Below the pieces are notes generated by a model. That model was not told where the DNA came from and searched no databases. It saw only the letters and a list, made by a program, of their open reading frames with translations. From Salvelinus alpinus (taxonomy: Eukaryota; Chordata; Actinopteri; Salmoniformes; Salmonidae), in the NCBI RefSeq assembly GCF_045679555.1, contig NC_092094.1:15638612-15702611 (forward strand): a stretch of 64,000 nucleotides of DNA, read 5' to 3'. A program made the position numbers and the translations under genes. Of the stretch, positions 1 to 21,755 are shown piece by piece. Every line of letters begins with the position of its first letter. The first letter of the stretch is position 1.

Positions 1-11207
<11,207 letters not shown>

Positions 11208-11560
11208 TTCCTTCTCTTCTTCATGGCTGACCTTTAGCCCCTGGCTGATCCCTATTGGAACCATACTATTGGCTGAACTATTCCACATTGTAGTCCTGGC
11301 CCCAACTTATAGCCCCTTGACCCGCATAAAAGAGCACTTTACAATTGTGATCACCAGTCTGTTTGAGTGTTTAAGTGAATTGTAAGACTTAACTGTATAA
11401 TTAAATGTGTATTACAGCTCACCTAATAATGGAATTAATCACTTTTGGGAGGAGGGGAAACTCGCTTAATATTAGAATGTGCAGATATTACTGTAGGTGA
11501 CAAGAACCCTTCACTCTTACCTAGTCAACACTGACTTACCAAATAAATGTAATTTGTCAC
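11208..11560 (+). other. gpi 3' UTR with poly(A) signal
   Basis: The sequence after the TAA at 11205-11207 is AT-rich. An AATAAA at 11542-11547 is a plausible polyadenylation signal. Confidence 0.6.
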
Positions 11561-12389
11561 TACACGATTGTGTGTTGTTAATTTTGAGTAATTGAGGTTT
11601 TATATGCTACGTACACATGAGAATGATTTTCTGAAGCAACGTCCTATCTGTTTAAAAGTAAGGCCTACATCATTTAATGGCAAACCAACTACATATGTAA
11701 TGTTATTTCAGTAGATATTTAAATATTTAGGTTTAATGAGTTTGTCTTGACAAGATGTTTTGAGAAAGAATTTAGAGAGCGTAATTTTTTTCAATGACAT
11801 GTTTTATACTTGAAATAGATTGTAGCCCCGACCCAGCAATAGTAACAGCACCGTCAGATACATTTTGGAAAAAAAATAGCAAGCCATAAGTTTTGTATAG
11901 CCCCTCAGGTGAGTATAAATACCTCCATTATCAGTGGTGAGTGAACTGGAACAGACACACCTGCTGATGTTATGATAAGAACAGGACAGTAGGCTTTGTC
12001 TGTTATCACACTTCTGGGATGTATTCACCAGAAACCAAACTAGCAAATGGGCCAAGACGAGGAGGGGCTCACCCAAACTTGTCCAATAAGAAACTAATGA
12101 ATACACCCCCGATGTCTGGTTTGGAACAGGTTTCATTCAGAGCCATGCCTGTTTCCACATGCACTAATGTAACAGCACTCTTGATTGGCGGTGTCGGCTG
12201 GCAGTGACCGAGGGGTGGGGTTAATGTTTCTTAAAAGGTTATAGACAGAATGCTTGGGTTTTTCAGTTGAGGATACACTTGATATGCACATGTCAAAGAG
12301 CCAAGGGGATATCCAACAAAGGGGACAGGATATTGATACCTCAGTGATATCAGGAAAGTAAGAGCAAGACCAACCTGCCAGTGGATAGA
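11561..12389 (+). promoter_or_regulatory. gpi-hsd17b2 intergenic region / hsd17b2 upstream region
   Basis: No gene is seen here. The part 12015-12110 looks like a small repeat: it begins GTATTCACCAG and ends AACTAATGAATACACC, inverted-repeat-like ends. The hsd17b2 promoter must lie here or just upstream of the ATG at 12390, but no confident TATA box or operator can be named. Confidence 0.35.
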
Positions 12390-15300
12390 ATGGAGAGCGT
12401 TGACATTGAATTCTGGTATTTCTCTTCTCTGTATACAATAGTTACAGCCCTATACATTGGGGCAATTATAACTAAGGCGAGAGGGAGTCATGATAGGGAA
12501 TACTGGACCTTTGCACTTTTGGCTCTTGGGGGGCCTCTGTGCTTTTTGGCCCTTCCAGGCTACCGCAGTCTGCTCTTTCTGACCTGCAGCCTCTGGTTGT
12601 GCTATGTGGTTCTGGGCAGACGAGTGGACATGCTGACGATGCATGGAAGAGCTGTGCTGATTACAGGTAGGTGATGTGGGTATATCGGTGCCATACACTG
12701 ACACTATCATACCAACCACTGTCAACAAAACATGACTGATACTAGTCTATTCATAACATAGTCATGACGTGGGGCCCATTAAATCTTCTGTACAATGTTA
12801 TTGAATGTGGTTTCAATACTGCTGAGTGCTTTGTGTACTCATGAATGAAGTACACGTGAACATTGGTACAGTATGCCCTGGTGTCTCATTTATTTGTTTC
12901 TCTTCAACATGAACAGGTTGTGATACAGGTTTTGGTCATGCCCTAGCGAGAAGGATTAGTGACTTGGGAGTGACTGTGTTTGCTGGGGTTTTGGATGAGA
13001 CCAGCCCAGGAGCACTGGAGCTGAAGAGACTGGGGTCTGAGGGGCTACAAGTCCTTCAGCTGGATGTGACAGACGCTGCGCAGATAGAGCGGGCTCACCA
13101 CTACATTTGCACTCAGGTTGGGGACGCAGGTAACGTGTTGTTCACTACAAGAACTATAAGGCGCTGAGGACACAAGGTGCATTTCCACTAAGGATGTACC
13201 CCAGTGTTGAACCCAAAAGGCAGACTTTTCTGTTTCCATATATGCGTGCCAGCACCCTTGTCTCACTGGGCCATGGCTCCGGCAGACTGGCTCTGACGTG
13301 GAACCGAGGCAATGCCCACTCTGGCCAGTTTATTACATACACCACCCAGTTCACGAAAATGGTTTGATCCTACAGACAGTAAGACAAATGGCCATGGCTT
13401 GCTATATAAAGCAGGCAGACAGGCATCGAGGCATTCAGTTACTCTTCAATTGAACGTTACAAATGGCAAAACGAGTGACCTAAGCGACTTTGAGCGTGGT
13501 ATTATCGTTGGTGCCAGGCACGCCGGTTCCAGTATCTCAAACGGCAAGCCTCCAAGGCTTTTCACGCACGAGTGTCTAGGGTTTAACGAGAATGGTGCGA
13601 CATACAAAAAACATCCAGTCAGTGGCAGTCTTGTGGGCAAAAACAGCTAGTTGATGAGCGGTCAAAGGAGAAAGGCTAGAATTGTGCAAGCTTATAGGTA
13701 GGCCACAAACAGGCAAATAACGGTGCAGTACAACAGTGGTGTGCAGAACAGCATCTCGGAACGCACAACTTGTCAGTCTTTGTCACAGATGGGCTATTGC
13801 AGCAGACGACCACACTGGGTTCCACTCCTATCAGCTAAAAATAAGAAGCAGCAGCACTAGTGGGCACGTGATCACCAACACTGGACAATTGAGGAGTGGA
13901 AAAACATTGCCTGGTCATGACGAATCCTGGTTCCTGTTGCGTCATTCTGATGGCAGAGTCCATTGCCCCATCCTACCTGGTGTCAACGGTACAGGCTGGT
14001 GGTGGTAGTGTAGGGAATTTTGTACTGGCACACGTTAGGTCCCTTGATACCAATTAAGCAACGCTTGAACACCACAGCGTATTTGGATATTGTTGTTGAC
14101 CAGATGCATCCCTTCATGGCTACTGACTGTACGTAACAATGGCTAACTGAACTTTAACACCTTCTCACAAAGAAAGTCTTGCATGATGCAGAGGTTGTTG
14201 ATCTGCCCGCCACAAGTCTTTAGTGTCACACTCCTAATGGAAACACCATAACATTAGAGCTTACATTAACATAAAACACTGGTGACGCACTAGTTTGGGG
14301 GTAAGTCTCAGTGGAAAAGCACCAATAGATGTCATTGGAAAAGGCACCAAACTTAACTTGTAAGGAGAAAGAAGTGATCCTTTTCTGATAAAAATAATGC
14401 TATAATGCACATGACATGGAATGTCTCAAGTCCACACTCTCTTTGACTCTCAGGTCTTTGGGGGATTGTGAATAATGCGGGAGTCCTGGGCTATGTGGCA
14501 GATGGAGAGATTCTTCCTGTGAGAGTATACAGGAACTGCTTGGCAGTGAACTTCCTTGCTGCAGTAGAGGTCTCTCAGGTGTTTCTTCCACTGCTCCGAC
14601 ACTCCAGAGGCAGGCTCGTCAACGTCTGCAGCATGGCAGGTAACATATCTGGACTGTTTATTGGTTATTGTCAAAATAAAAGGGTTAGGGTTGACCTTGA
14701 GCAGTCACTCGCAAGTTATACTGGCTACTATCCCACTTATGACAATGCAATTTCCAAGCAAGTACAGTTGGCCAAGAACCACCACTTCTACTCAGACAGC
14801 CTTTATTAGGTGAGGAAACTGTAAATATAACTAATCTTCTACCCGTAGCCAGCTTGACTTGCAACTCTGTGCTCAAGGTTAATCCTAACCCTTTCCTGAT
14901 GATAAACCTAAAATCTGTTTGTGCAGGTGATGTGCCCGTTCCTGGGTTTGTGGCCTATGGAGCATCCAAAGCAGCCCTGAACACCTTCTCTGGAGTGATG
15001 CGACTAGAGTTGGCCAGATGGGGCGTCAATGTATCCACAATTCAACCTGCAGGCTTCAGGACAAGTATGTATAATAAATAATGATTATTCAGTTATATGA
15101 CAGTTTAAAATGAAAATGCTATGACCTGAGACAGCGAAGAAGTTCAGCACCGCTCTTCAGCGCTCTTAGTTGTTGAGGAAATTGACCCTCTACTGCTGTT
15201 TACTTTGTATCGCTAAGTCTACTGTACCTTTCAATAAACATTGTTTTCCCCCTTTTGATTTACTTAGACAAGTCTGTTTGTTGATTATCATTTGGTTGAA

Positions 15301-15669
15301 AACACAGATATCTTCGGTAGCAGTGATGACTGGAGCCGCTACCAAGAGGAGATCTTCACCTCTCTATCCCAGGATGTCCGGAAGGACTACGGCGAGGCCT
15401 ACATCTCCTCTCTCCAGACACGCTTTGCCAAGATGGCCGTCATGTCCTCAGAGGACCTGCGTCCCGTGCTAGATGACATGTGCCACGCCCTGATGTCAGT
15501 GGCCCCCAGACCTGTCTACACCCCTGGCCAGTCTGCCTGGCTCATTCCCTGCCTCCACCGCCTCTGCCCCACACGGTTCTATGACATCATTATTACAAGT
15601 CTGTTTCAGTTCAATAGCAGTCTGCCAGCTGGGCTCCAGGCAGGAGGCTCAGTGGGTTCGAAGACTTGA
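12390..15669 (+). CDS. hsd17b2: 17-beta-hydroxysteroid dehydrogenase type 2, complete
   Basis: An NAD-dependent short-chain dehydrogenase of the ER membrane; the family oxidises active 17-beta-hydroxy steroids (estradiol, testosterone) to 17-keto forms. Exons: 12390-12666, 12917-13129, 14454-14639, 14927-15064, 15308-15669, giving 391 residues against 387 in human. Residues about 10-80 are hydrophobic (membrane anchor segments). The Rossmann motif TGCDTGFG spans the first splice junction, followed by VTVFAGVLDETSPGALEL, NNAG, and a catalytic set with Ser in VNVCSMAG and YGASK 13 residues later. The ATG at 12390 is chosen because the reading frame upstream starts only at a GTG. Type 2 is preferred over 11-beta-HSD2 from the FAGVL...GPGA-like block and the YTPG C-terminal region, by recollection. 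It converges on mphosph6. Intron 2 carries a dead Tc1 copy. Confidence 0.93.
13330..14230 (+). mobile_element. Decayed Tc1-like element in hsd17b2 intron 2
   Basis: Frames give MAKRVTDLSDFERGIIVGA, a Tc1-type N-terminus, and WTIEEWKNIAWS/DESWFLLRHSDGRVH around the first catalytic aspartate. Several frameshifts separate the parts, and the downstream DDE part is degraded. It lies between splice sites 13130 and 14453 without touching them. Confidence 0.75.
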
Positions 15670-16174
15670 TAACATGTAAGATATGTGATGTCAGGCTATT
15701 CTTTCCCAAGGTTGTTTACGGGAATGCTTCCATAGATTAGTATCTCTCCATCTTCCCTCATGCTTGGTTGGCAGAGAAATGTGACTGTGGGCTTTGTACT
15801 TTTTTGGCAGCTTCATAAGCAAGGAAATTGAAAACCCTTGTTATTGTTTGAATTTAGTATGTTTTTGTCAATTTCTCACAGAAAACAAGACAAGCCACCA
15901 CATTGGGTAACAGTTTTAATTAAACTATACCCTTGTCCATGGTACAAGGATGTGGGCTTCATTTCCTGTGTTCATAACCCTCAATGCATCTTGAAGAAAT
16001 ATACTTTAAAAAGAGGATATATAACATCCATTCAACTTTAAAATATATGTCTGTAACATCTTTGGAAGTTACCTACGGTTCATGAAAACACAGCAGTAAA
16101 AATAAAATAAAAATTGTTGCACATAAAAACATTGTACAGTCCTGACATACTTCATTTAAATAAAAAGCATGCCC
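15670..16174. terminator. Shared convergent 3' region of hsd17b2 and mphosph6
   Basis: Only 505 bp separate the two stop codons. AATAAA at 16101-16106 (+) could end hsd17b2 transcripts. On the minus strand an ATTAAA-type hexamer lies near 15912. Both UTRs may therefore overlap. No ORF is supported here. Confidence 0.5.
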
Positions 16175-17513
16175 TCAGTCCTGAGGCTTCAAAAAAACTA
16201 TTTTTGTTTGTGTCTCAGTTGCATTTTGATTAACATCCTCAACCGCAGACCTCTCCCGCTTCTTAGCAAACTTCTTCTTCATGCTTCCCACTAAGCTCTC
16301 GTACCTACAAGGTAGAGAGAAAAGTTAATCAGGCAGCGATGTAACAAAACAGTTTGAAATCACATCAAAATAAAAAACTTGGGTTGTTTCCTACCTTCTA
16401 GCCATGTCTTCATCTGTGATATCAGTCTCCATTTTGCTAATTTCCTCCTCTTCCAACTCTTCCTCATTTGGAGCGTTCATCACGATCATTAGTTTCTGGA
16501 TGGAGAAAATACATTTACACCAATGAAACAGTCACATCACATTTAAATGTATCTAGTCTTACTTTGATAAACTTTAAAAAAGGTGTGATTGTAAATTAAT
16601 AAGTACCTCTACTTCTGTATTGAACCCCTTGAATGACATTCGTCCATACTTCAGGTCTTCACAAGGCCCAAAACTTCTTTCTTCTATGATGAAATTCCTA
16701 ACCAAAGACCGGAAGAACAATATAAAATATGCCAACATTTGAGCCGAGGACACTAGAGAGAAGACTGTCATCTATCTCCAATGTCCGATGGTATGTTGCT
16801 GGACATTAGAAAAGGTTGGCAGTTGTGTGTCCTCAAACTAGTCTACATCCTTATGTAATTACTCCAATATGTGCAGGTGGACAGTGAAAGGTGTCATACT
16901 CTTTAGCTTTCAGTTCTGGCAGGTCCAGATACCAATGCTCATCACTGATGATCCGCCTCTCCTCTTCTTCCAGTTGCTTCTTTGTATCTGCATCCAGGCC
17001 TCTTTGCATGAACTAGTAGACAGAATGGCAATTGTAGAAGTACAGTACAAGACGTACAGGACCTTCTACACTGCATCAGAGTTGCTGAGACATTGCTGAG
17101 TAACTTCAACAGGGTGTCTTATGAATCACTTACAAATTAAATGGTATTGGAGAGAACCCATAGCCATAGGTCTGACCTAGCTACACAACACAAGATTAAT
17201 CTAGTTAATTTACGAAAAGTGTGTTGACAAAGATGTCCCAGCTGACAAACCAAGCAAGTTAGCCAACATAGTTAGGCCCAAGCCAAGTTAGCTAGGTTAC
17301 TTGGCTAGCTAGCTAGATCGGATATGGTTTTAGTTGGATGCCACTTTTACCATCCATCAACAGCTCTATCTGTCTCTGAGGTTTAACAACGTGCCTACTA
17401 GCAGTTGCAACATTTCTAGCGGCTAGTATGATAACTAACTATTGTAGTTAGCATGCATTTCTTACCTTCATACGCAAGAGGTTTTTGGAGAGTTTCGCGT
17501 TGTCATTTGCCAT
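16175..17513 (-). CDS. mphosph6: M-phase phosphoprotein 6, complete
   Basis: A nuclear RNA-exosome cofactor involved in 3' processing of 5.8S rRNA. Minus-strand exons in coding order: 17513-17466, 17012-16900, 16697-16607, 16495-16395, 16304-16175. All borders are GT/AG, phases agree, and the total is 160 residues, the same as human. The start MANDNAKLSKNLLRMK matches the conserved KLSKNLLRMKFMQRG block. HWYLDLPELK, YGRMSFKGFN, an acidic stretch and the C-terminus VFLKPQD are all recognisable. Exons 1-2 and the upstream region are repeated once more in tandem (19235-19347 and 19801-19848), so the gene has two candidate promoters. The intact single set of exons 3-5 lies outside the duplication. 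Confidence 0.95.
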
Positions 17514-18075
17514 TTCAATTGGAGATTCTGGTGACGTTACTGTTGACACTAAACTATATGTCCGTCTTCTGAGTGACTGCAATAAGGTTTGTTTTTCAGT
17601 AAGCTGTGACTTTGAATACTAAATGTTCCACGAGCTCGTTTCCACGCCGTGTGGTATAAAACTCAGACTCGACCAATCGATCGAAGATTCATCTCTCTGC
17701 AGCGCTCAGATTGGAGAGGAAGTTACCACTAGACACTGTTCTACGATCATTTTTGTATGTTACTCCCTCACAGTAAAGGGTAGGATTTAGGATAGGTAAT
17801 CTGATCGTAGAGCTGTGGCTATAAGGCTGGGTAACTAACTTCAGTGGAAGAAAGCATTCTTGAGGGATGTGGATTTCAGTGGTTATTATTACTGATTTAA
17901 AAACTATATTTAACCACCTAAATAATTGTATTGGCACGGCCAAAAACAGATATGAATAAATAGTAGTGGAAATATTCAATAACATCAAATGTAATAGATA
18001 ACATTTAGACTGAAGTCTATTTTGTTTATATTTTAAGCATATGTATTGTTTTCTTGCAGCTTCAGTGATGTTAAA
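17514..18075 (-). promoter_or_regulatory. mphosph6 upstream region, copy 1
   Basis: It holds the likely promoter of mphosph6 directly upstream of the ATG at 17513. No clear TATA box is seen at a sensible distance. The corresponding second copy is 19849-20410. The short minus-strand reading frame at 17689-17988 appears in both copies and has no recognised homology. Confidence 0.45.
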
Positions 18076-18225
18076 CTCCTGTGTGGCTCAGTTGGTAGAG
18101 TATGGTTCTTGCAGCGCCAGGGTTGTGGGTATGATTCCCACGGGGGACCAGTACAGGGGAAAAGCACAAAAGTATATCCACTCACAACTGTAAGTCTGCT
18201 AAATGACTATAATGTAAATTTTGGA
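18076..18225 (+). repeat. HpaI/SmaI-type SINE (tRNA-Lys-like head), copy 1
   Basis: Box A-like TGGCTCAGTTGGTAGAGTAT and box B-like GGTTGTGGGTATGATTCCC are followed by the salmonid tail CTGCTAAATGACTATAATGT. Carried within the tandem duplication. Confidence 0.85.
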
Positions 18226-18379
18226 AACGCACCTACCTCCAGTCTACTGAGTTTTGTCTAGAAGGGATACAGCTTTTGTCAAAATTGACTTTTCATAGCA
18301 GGTTTAGGAGAACAGGATAATTAGGTTAAGGTTAGTTAAAGGGTTAGGGTTAACTAAAATGCATAACAAAAAAACTTTC

Positions 18380-19127
18380 GATCAGTCTACCTCCCAAGAG
18401 TGGCGTTTGAGCAGAAAAGAAGAGGATGGTTCAGATCCAGAAGACGGCAGAGGTAGTTGATCAGTTCGAATGAAGCAGCATGTTGAGTACATTTGGTGAA
18501 GACAAATGTTCTGAATGGACAACAGTTATATCGAAAACTGGTACAAAAAGGAAATTGTCTAAAATTGGAGTGGGGGATACGTGTGTAAATGATAATGAAT
18601 CGCTTCTTGTTGGGATGCGGTTGTTGAGTAAGGATGCATATGTAGGAAACCTATATGAGGTGTCGAAAATGTTGTATGCACTTGAAAAAGTGTAGTCTGT
18701 CAGAGTTACCAGGAGTGGTCTTATTTTGATTAATTATATTTATGACGAGCAGAGAAAGATTGCAGTGGGCCTCAAAAGAATCCGGACAACAGAAGTTTTG
18801 TGTTTTGAACTTTGGAGTAGAGCACCCGTCAAAGGAGTCATCTCAGGGGTGACGATGGATGTTCAGGTTGAATACCTGAAGATAATTCCTGATGGGGTTG
18901 GTGCCCAGCGTCTGACCTGCTGGGTGAATGGAAAAAAATAAGAAAGTCTGTCGGTCCTGTTGTTTTTTGATAAATACCAATTACCTACGCATGTGAGGCT
19001 TGGTTATGTAAGATATGCCGTAAGAGCTTTCGTCCCCAAACCATTGCAGTGTAAGAATTGTAAAGGATTTGGCCATGTTTCAAGTGTGTGCAGACGAACA
19101 GAGTATACTGAAGAACGGTGTGTAGAA
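18380..19127 (+). mobile_element. LINE ORF1 with zinc knuckle, truncated by duplication junction
   Basis: Reads as ORF1 (gag-like) of a non-LTR element: 18480-18695, 18726-18941 and 18960-19127, separated by stops. CKNCKGFGHVSSVC at 19049-19090 is a CX2CX4HX4C zinc knuckle. The second knuckle is cut off where the duplication unit ends. Confidence 0.75.
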
Positions 19128-19234
19128 ATGTTGCTGGACATTAGAAAAGGTTGGCAGTTGTGTGTCCTCAAACTAGTCTACATCCTTATGTAATTACTCC
19201 AATATGTGCAGGTGGACAGTGAAAGGTGTCATAC

Positions 19235-19848
19235 TCTTTAGCTTTCAGTTCTGGCAGGTCCAGATACCAATGCTCATCACTGATGATCCGCCTCTCCTCT
19301 TCTTCCAGTTGCTTCTTTGTATCTGCATCCAGGCCTCTTTGCATGAACTAGTAGACAGAATGGCAATTGTAGAAGTACAGTACAAGACGTACAGGACCTT
19401 CTACACTGCATCAGAGTTGCTGAGACATTGCTGAGTAACTTCAACAGGGTGTCTTATGAATCACTTACAAATTAAATGGTATTGGAGAGAACCCATAGCC
19501 ATAGGTCTGACCTAGCTACACAACACAAGATTAATCTAGTTAATTTACGAAAAGTGTGTTGACAAAGATGTCCCAGCTGACAAACCAAGCAAGTTAGCCA
19601 ACATAGTTAGGCCCAAGCCAAGTTAGCTAGGTTACTTGGCTAGCTAGCTAGATCGGATATGGTTTTAGTTGGATGCCACTTTTACCATCCATCAACAGCT
19701 CTATCCGTCTCTGAGGTTTAACAACGTGCCTACTAGCAGTTGCAACATTTCTAGCGGCTAGTATGATAACTAACTATTGTAGTTAGCATGCATTTCTTAC
19801 CTTCATACGCAAGAGGTTTTTGGAGAGTTTCGCGTTGTCATTTGCCAT
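19235..19848 (-). pseudogene. Duplicated mphosph6 exons 1 and 2 (no exons 3-5)
   Basis: Exon 1 copy is 19848-19801 with ATG at 19848-19846. Exon 2 copy is 19347-19235. Both look identical to the originals with intact splice sites. They cannot make the protein alone because exons 3-5 are absent, but a transcript from here could splice from this exon 2 to the single exon 3 at 16697. They are therefore either a dead partial copy or an alternative 5' end. Confidence 0.85.
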
Positions 19849-20410
19849 TTCAATTGGAGATTCTGGTGACGTTACTGTTGACACTAAAATATATGTCCGT
19901 CTTCTGAGTGACTGCAATAAGGTTTGTTTTTCAGTAAGCTGTGACTTTGAATACTAAATGTTCCACGAGCTCGTTTCCACGCCGTGTGGTATAAAACTCA
20001 GACTCGACCAATCGATCGAAGATTCATCTCTCTGCAGCGCTCAGATTGGAGAGGAAGTTACCACTAGACACTGTTCTACGATCATTTTTGTATGTTACTC
20101 CCTCACAGTAAAGGGTAGGATTTAGGATAGGTAATCTGATCGTAGAGCTGTGGCTATAAGGCTGGGTAACTAACTTCAGTGGAAGAAAGCATTCTTGAGG
20201 GATGTGGATTTCAGTGGTTATTATTACTGATTTAAAAACTATATTTAACCACCTAAATAATTGTATTGGCACGGCCAAAAACAGATATGAATAAATAGTA
20301 GTGGAAATATTCAATAACATCAAATGTAATAGATAACATTTAGACTGAAGTCTATTTTGTTTATATTTTAAGCATATGTATTGTTTTCTTGCAGCTTCAG
20401 TGATGTTAAA

Positions 20411-20560
20411 CTCCTGTGTGGCTCAGTTGGTAGAGTATGGTTCTTGCAGCGCCAGGGTTGTGGGTATGATTCCCACGGGGGACCAGTACAGGGGAAAAGC
20501 ACAAAAGTATATCCACTCACAACTGTAAGTCTGCTAAATGACTATAATGTAAATTTTGGA
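20411..20560 (+). repeat. HpaI/SmaI-type SINE, copy 2 (by duplication)
   Basis: Identical in layout to 18076-18225; it was created by the segment duplication, not by a second retroposition. Confidence 0.85.
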
Positions 20561-21755
20561 AACGCACCTACCTCCAGTCTACTGAGTTTTGTCTAGAAGG
20601 GATACAGCTTTTGTCAAAATTGACTTTTCATAGCAGGTTTAGGAGAACAGGATAATTAGGTTAAGGTTAGTTAAAGGGTTAGGGTTAACTAAAATGCATA
20701 ACAAAAAAACTTTCGATCAGTCTACCTCCCAAGAGTGGCGTTTGAGCAGAAAAGAAGAGGAAGGTTCGGATCCAGAAGACGGCAGAGGTAGTTGATCAGT
20801 TCGAATGAAGCAGCATGTTGAGTACATTTGGTGAAGACAAATGTTCTGAATGGACAACAGTTATATCGAAAACTGGTACAAAAAGGAAATTGTCTAAAAT
20901 TGGAGTGGAGGATACGTGTGTAAATGATAATGAATCGCTTCTTGTTGGGATGCGGTTGTTGAGTAAGGATGCATATGTAGGAAACCTATATGAGGTGTCG
21001 AAAATGTTGTATGCACTTGAAAAAGTGTAGTCTGTCAGAGTTACCAGGAGTGGTCTTATTTTGATTAATTATATTTATGACGAGCAGAGAAAGATTGCAG
21101 TGGGCCTCAAAAGAATCCGGACAACAGAAGTTTTGTGTTTTGAACTTTGGAGTAGAGCACCCGTCAAAGGAGTCATCTCAGGGGTGACGATGGATGTTCA
21201 GGTTGAATACCTGAAGATAATTCCTGATGGGGTTGGTGCCCAGCGTCTGACCTGCTGGGTGAATGGAAAAAAATAAGAAAGTCTGTCGGTCCTGTTGTTT
21301 TTTGATAAATACCAATTACCTACGCATGTGAGGCTTGGTTATGTAAGATATGCCGTAAGAGCTTTCGTCCCCAAACCATTGCAGTGTAAGAATTGTAAAG
21401 GATTTGGCCATGTTTCAAGTGTGTGCAGACGAACAGAGTATACTGAAGAACGGTGTGTAGAAGGGCGACAGTGTTGCAATTGTGGTGGGGATCATGATCA
21501 TGAGTTCCTGGAGTACCCTGTAAGAGGTAAGGATATTGAGGTAGCAAAAGTTAGAGCGGTCAATCGAATCTCCTATGCGGAGGCAATCAAAATAATTGAG
21601 GATACAAGTGATGCCAGTGAAGAGATGGTACTGGATACACCACAGCCTGTAGTAAATGTTTGCTGCCAAACAAAAGATACCCTGTGTGTTAAAAAGGTGG
21701 ATTTGTTGCATTCATTGCCACAGTTATAAACTGTACAGCATAAGTCTCAAAGAAT

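Larger units (their letters stand above)
16793..19127. repeat. Tandem duplication unit, copy 1 (2,335 bp)
   Basis: It aligns without gaps at an offset of 2,335 bp to 19128-21462. Five mismatches were noticed by eye, for example near 17366, 17553, 18426, 18431 and 18571. The left edge lies in mphosph6 intron 2, and the right edge is inside a LINE ORF1 zinc-knuckle region. The flanks diverge at once: GT|ATGTTGCTGG at 16791 against AA|ATGTTGCTGG at 19126. Confidence 0.92.
19128..21462. repeat. Tandem duplication unit, copy 2 (2,335 bp)
   Basis: Direct repeat of 16793-19127. It holds a second copy of mphosph6 exons 2 and 1, the upstream region, a HpaI-type SINE, and the LINE ORF1 fragment. In this copy the LINE ORF continues uninterrupted past the unit edge at 21462, so this right border is the ancestral arrangement. 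The junction at 19127/19128 is the new one. Confidence 0.92.

Noticed and set aside
17689..17988. 99-aa minus-strand ORF present in both duplication copies
   Set aside because: Identity between copies comes from the duplication, not from selection; no homology seen.
18046..18261. 71-aa ORF occurring twice (also 20381-20596)
   Set aside because: It reads through a HpaI-type SINE and is duplicated only because the segment is duplicated.
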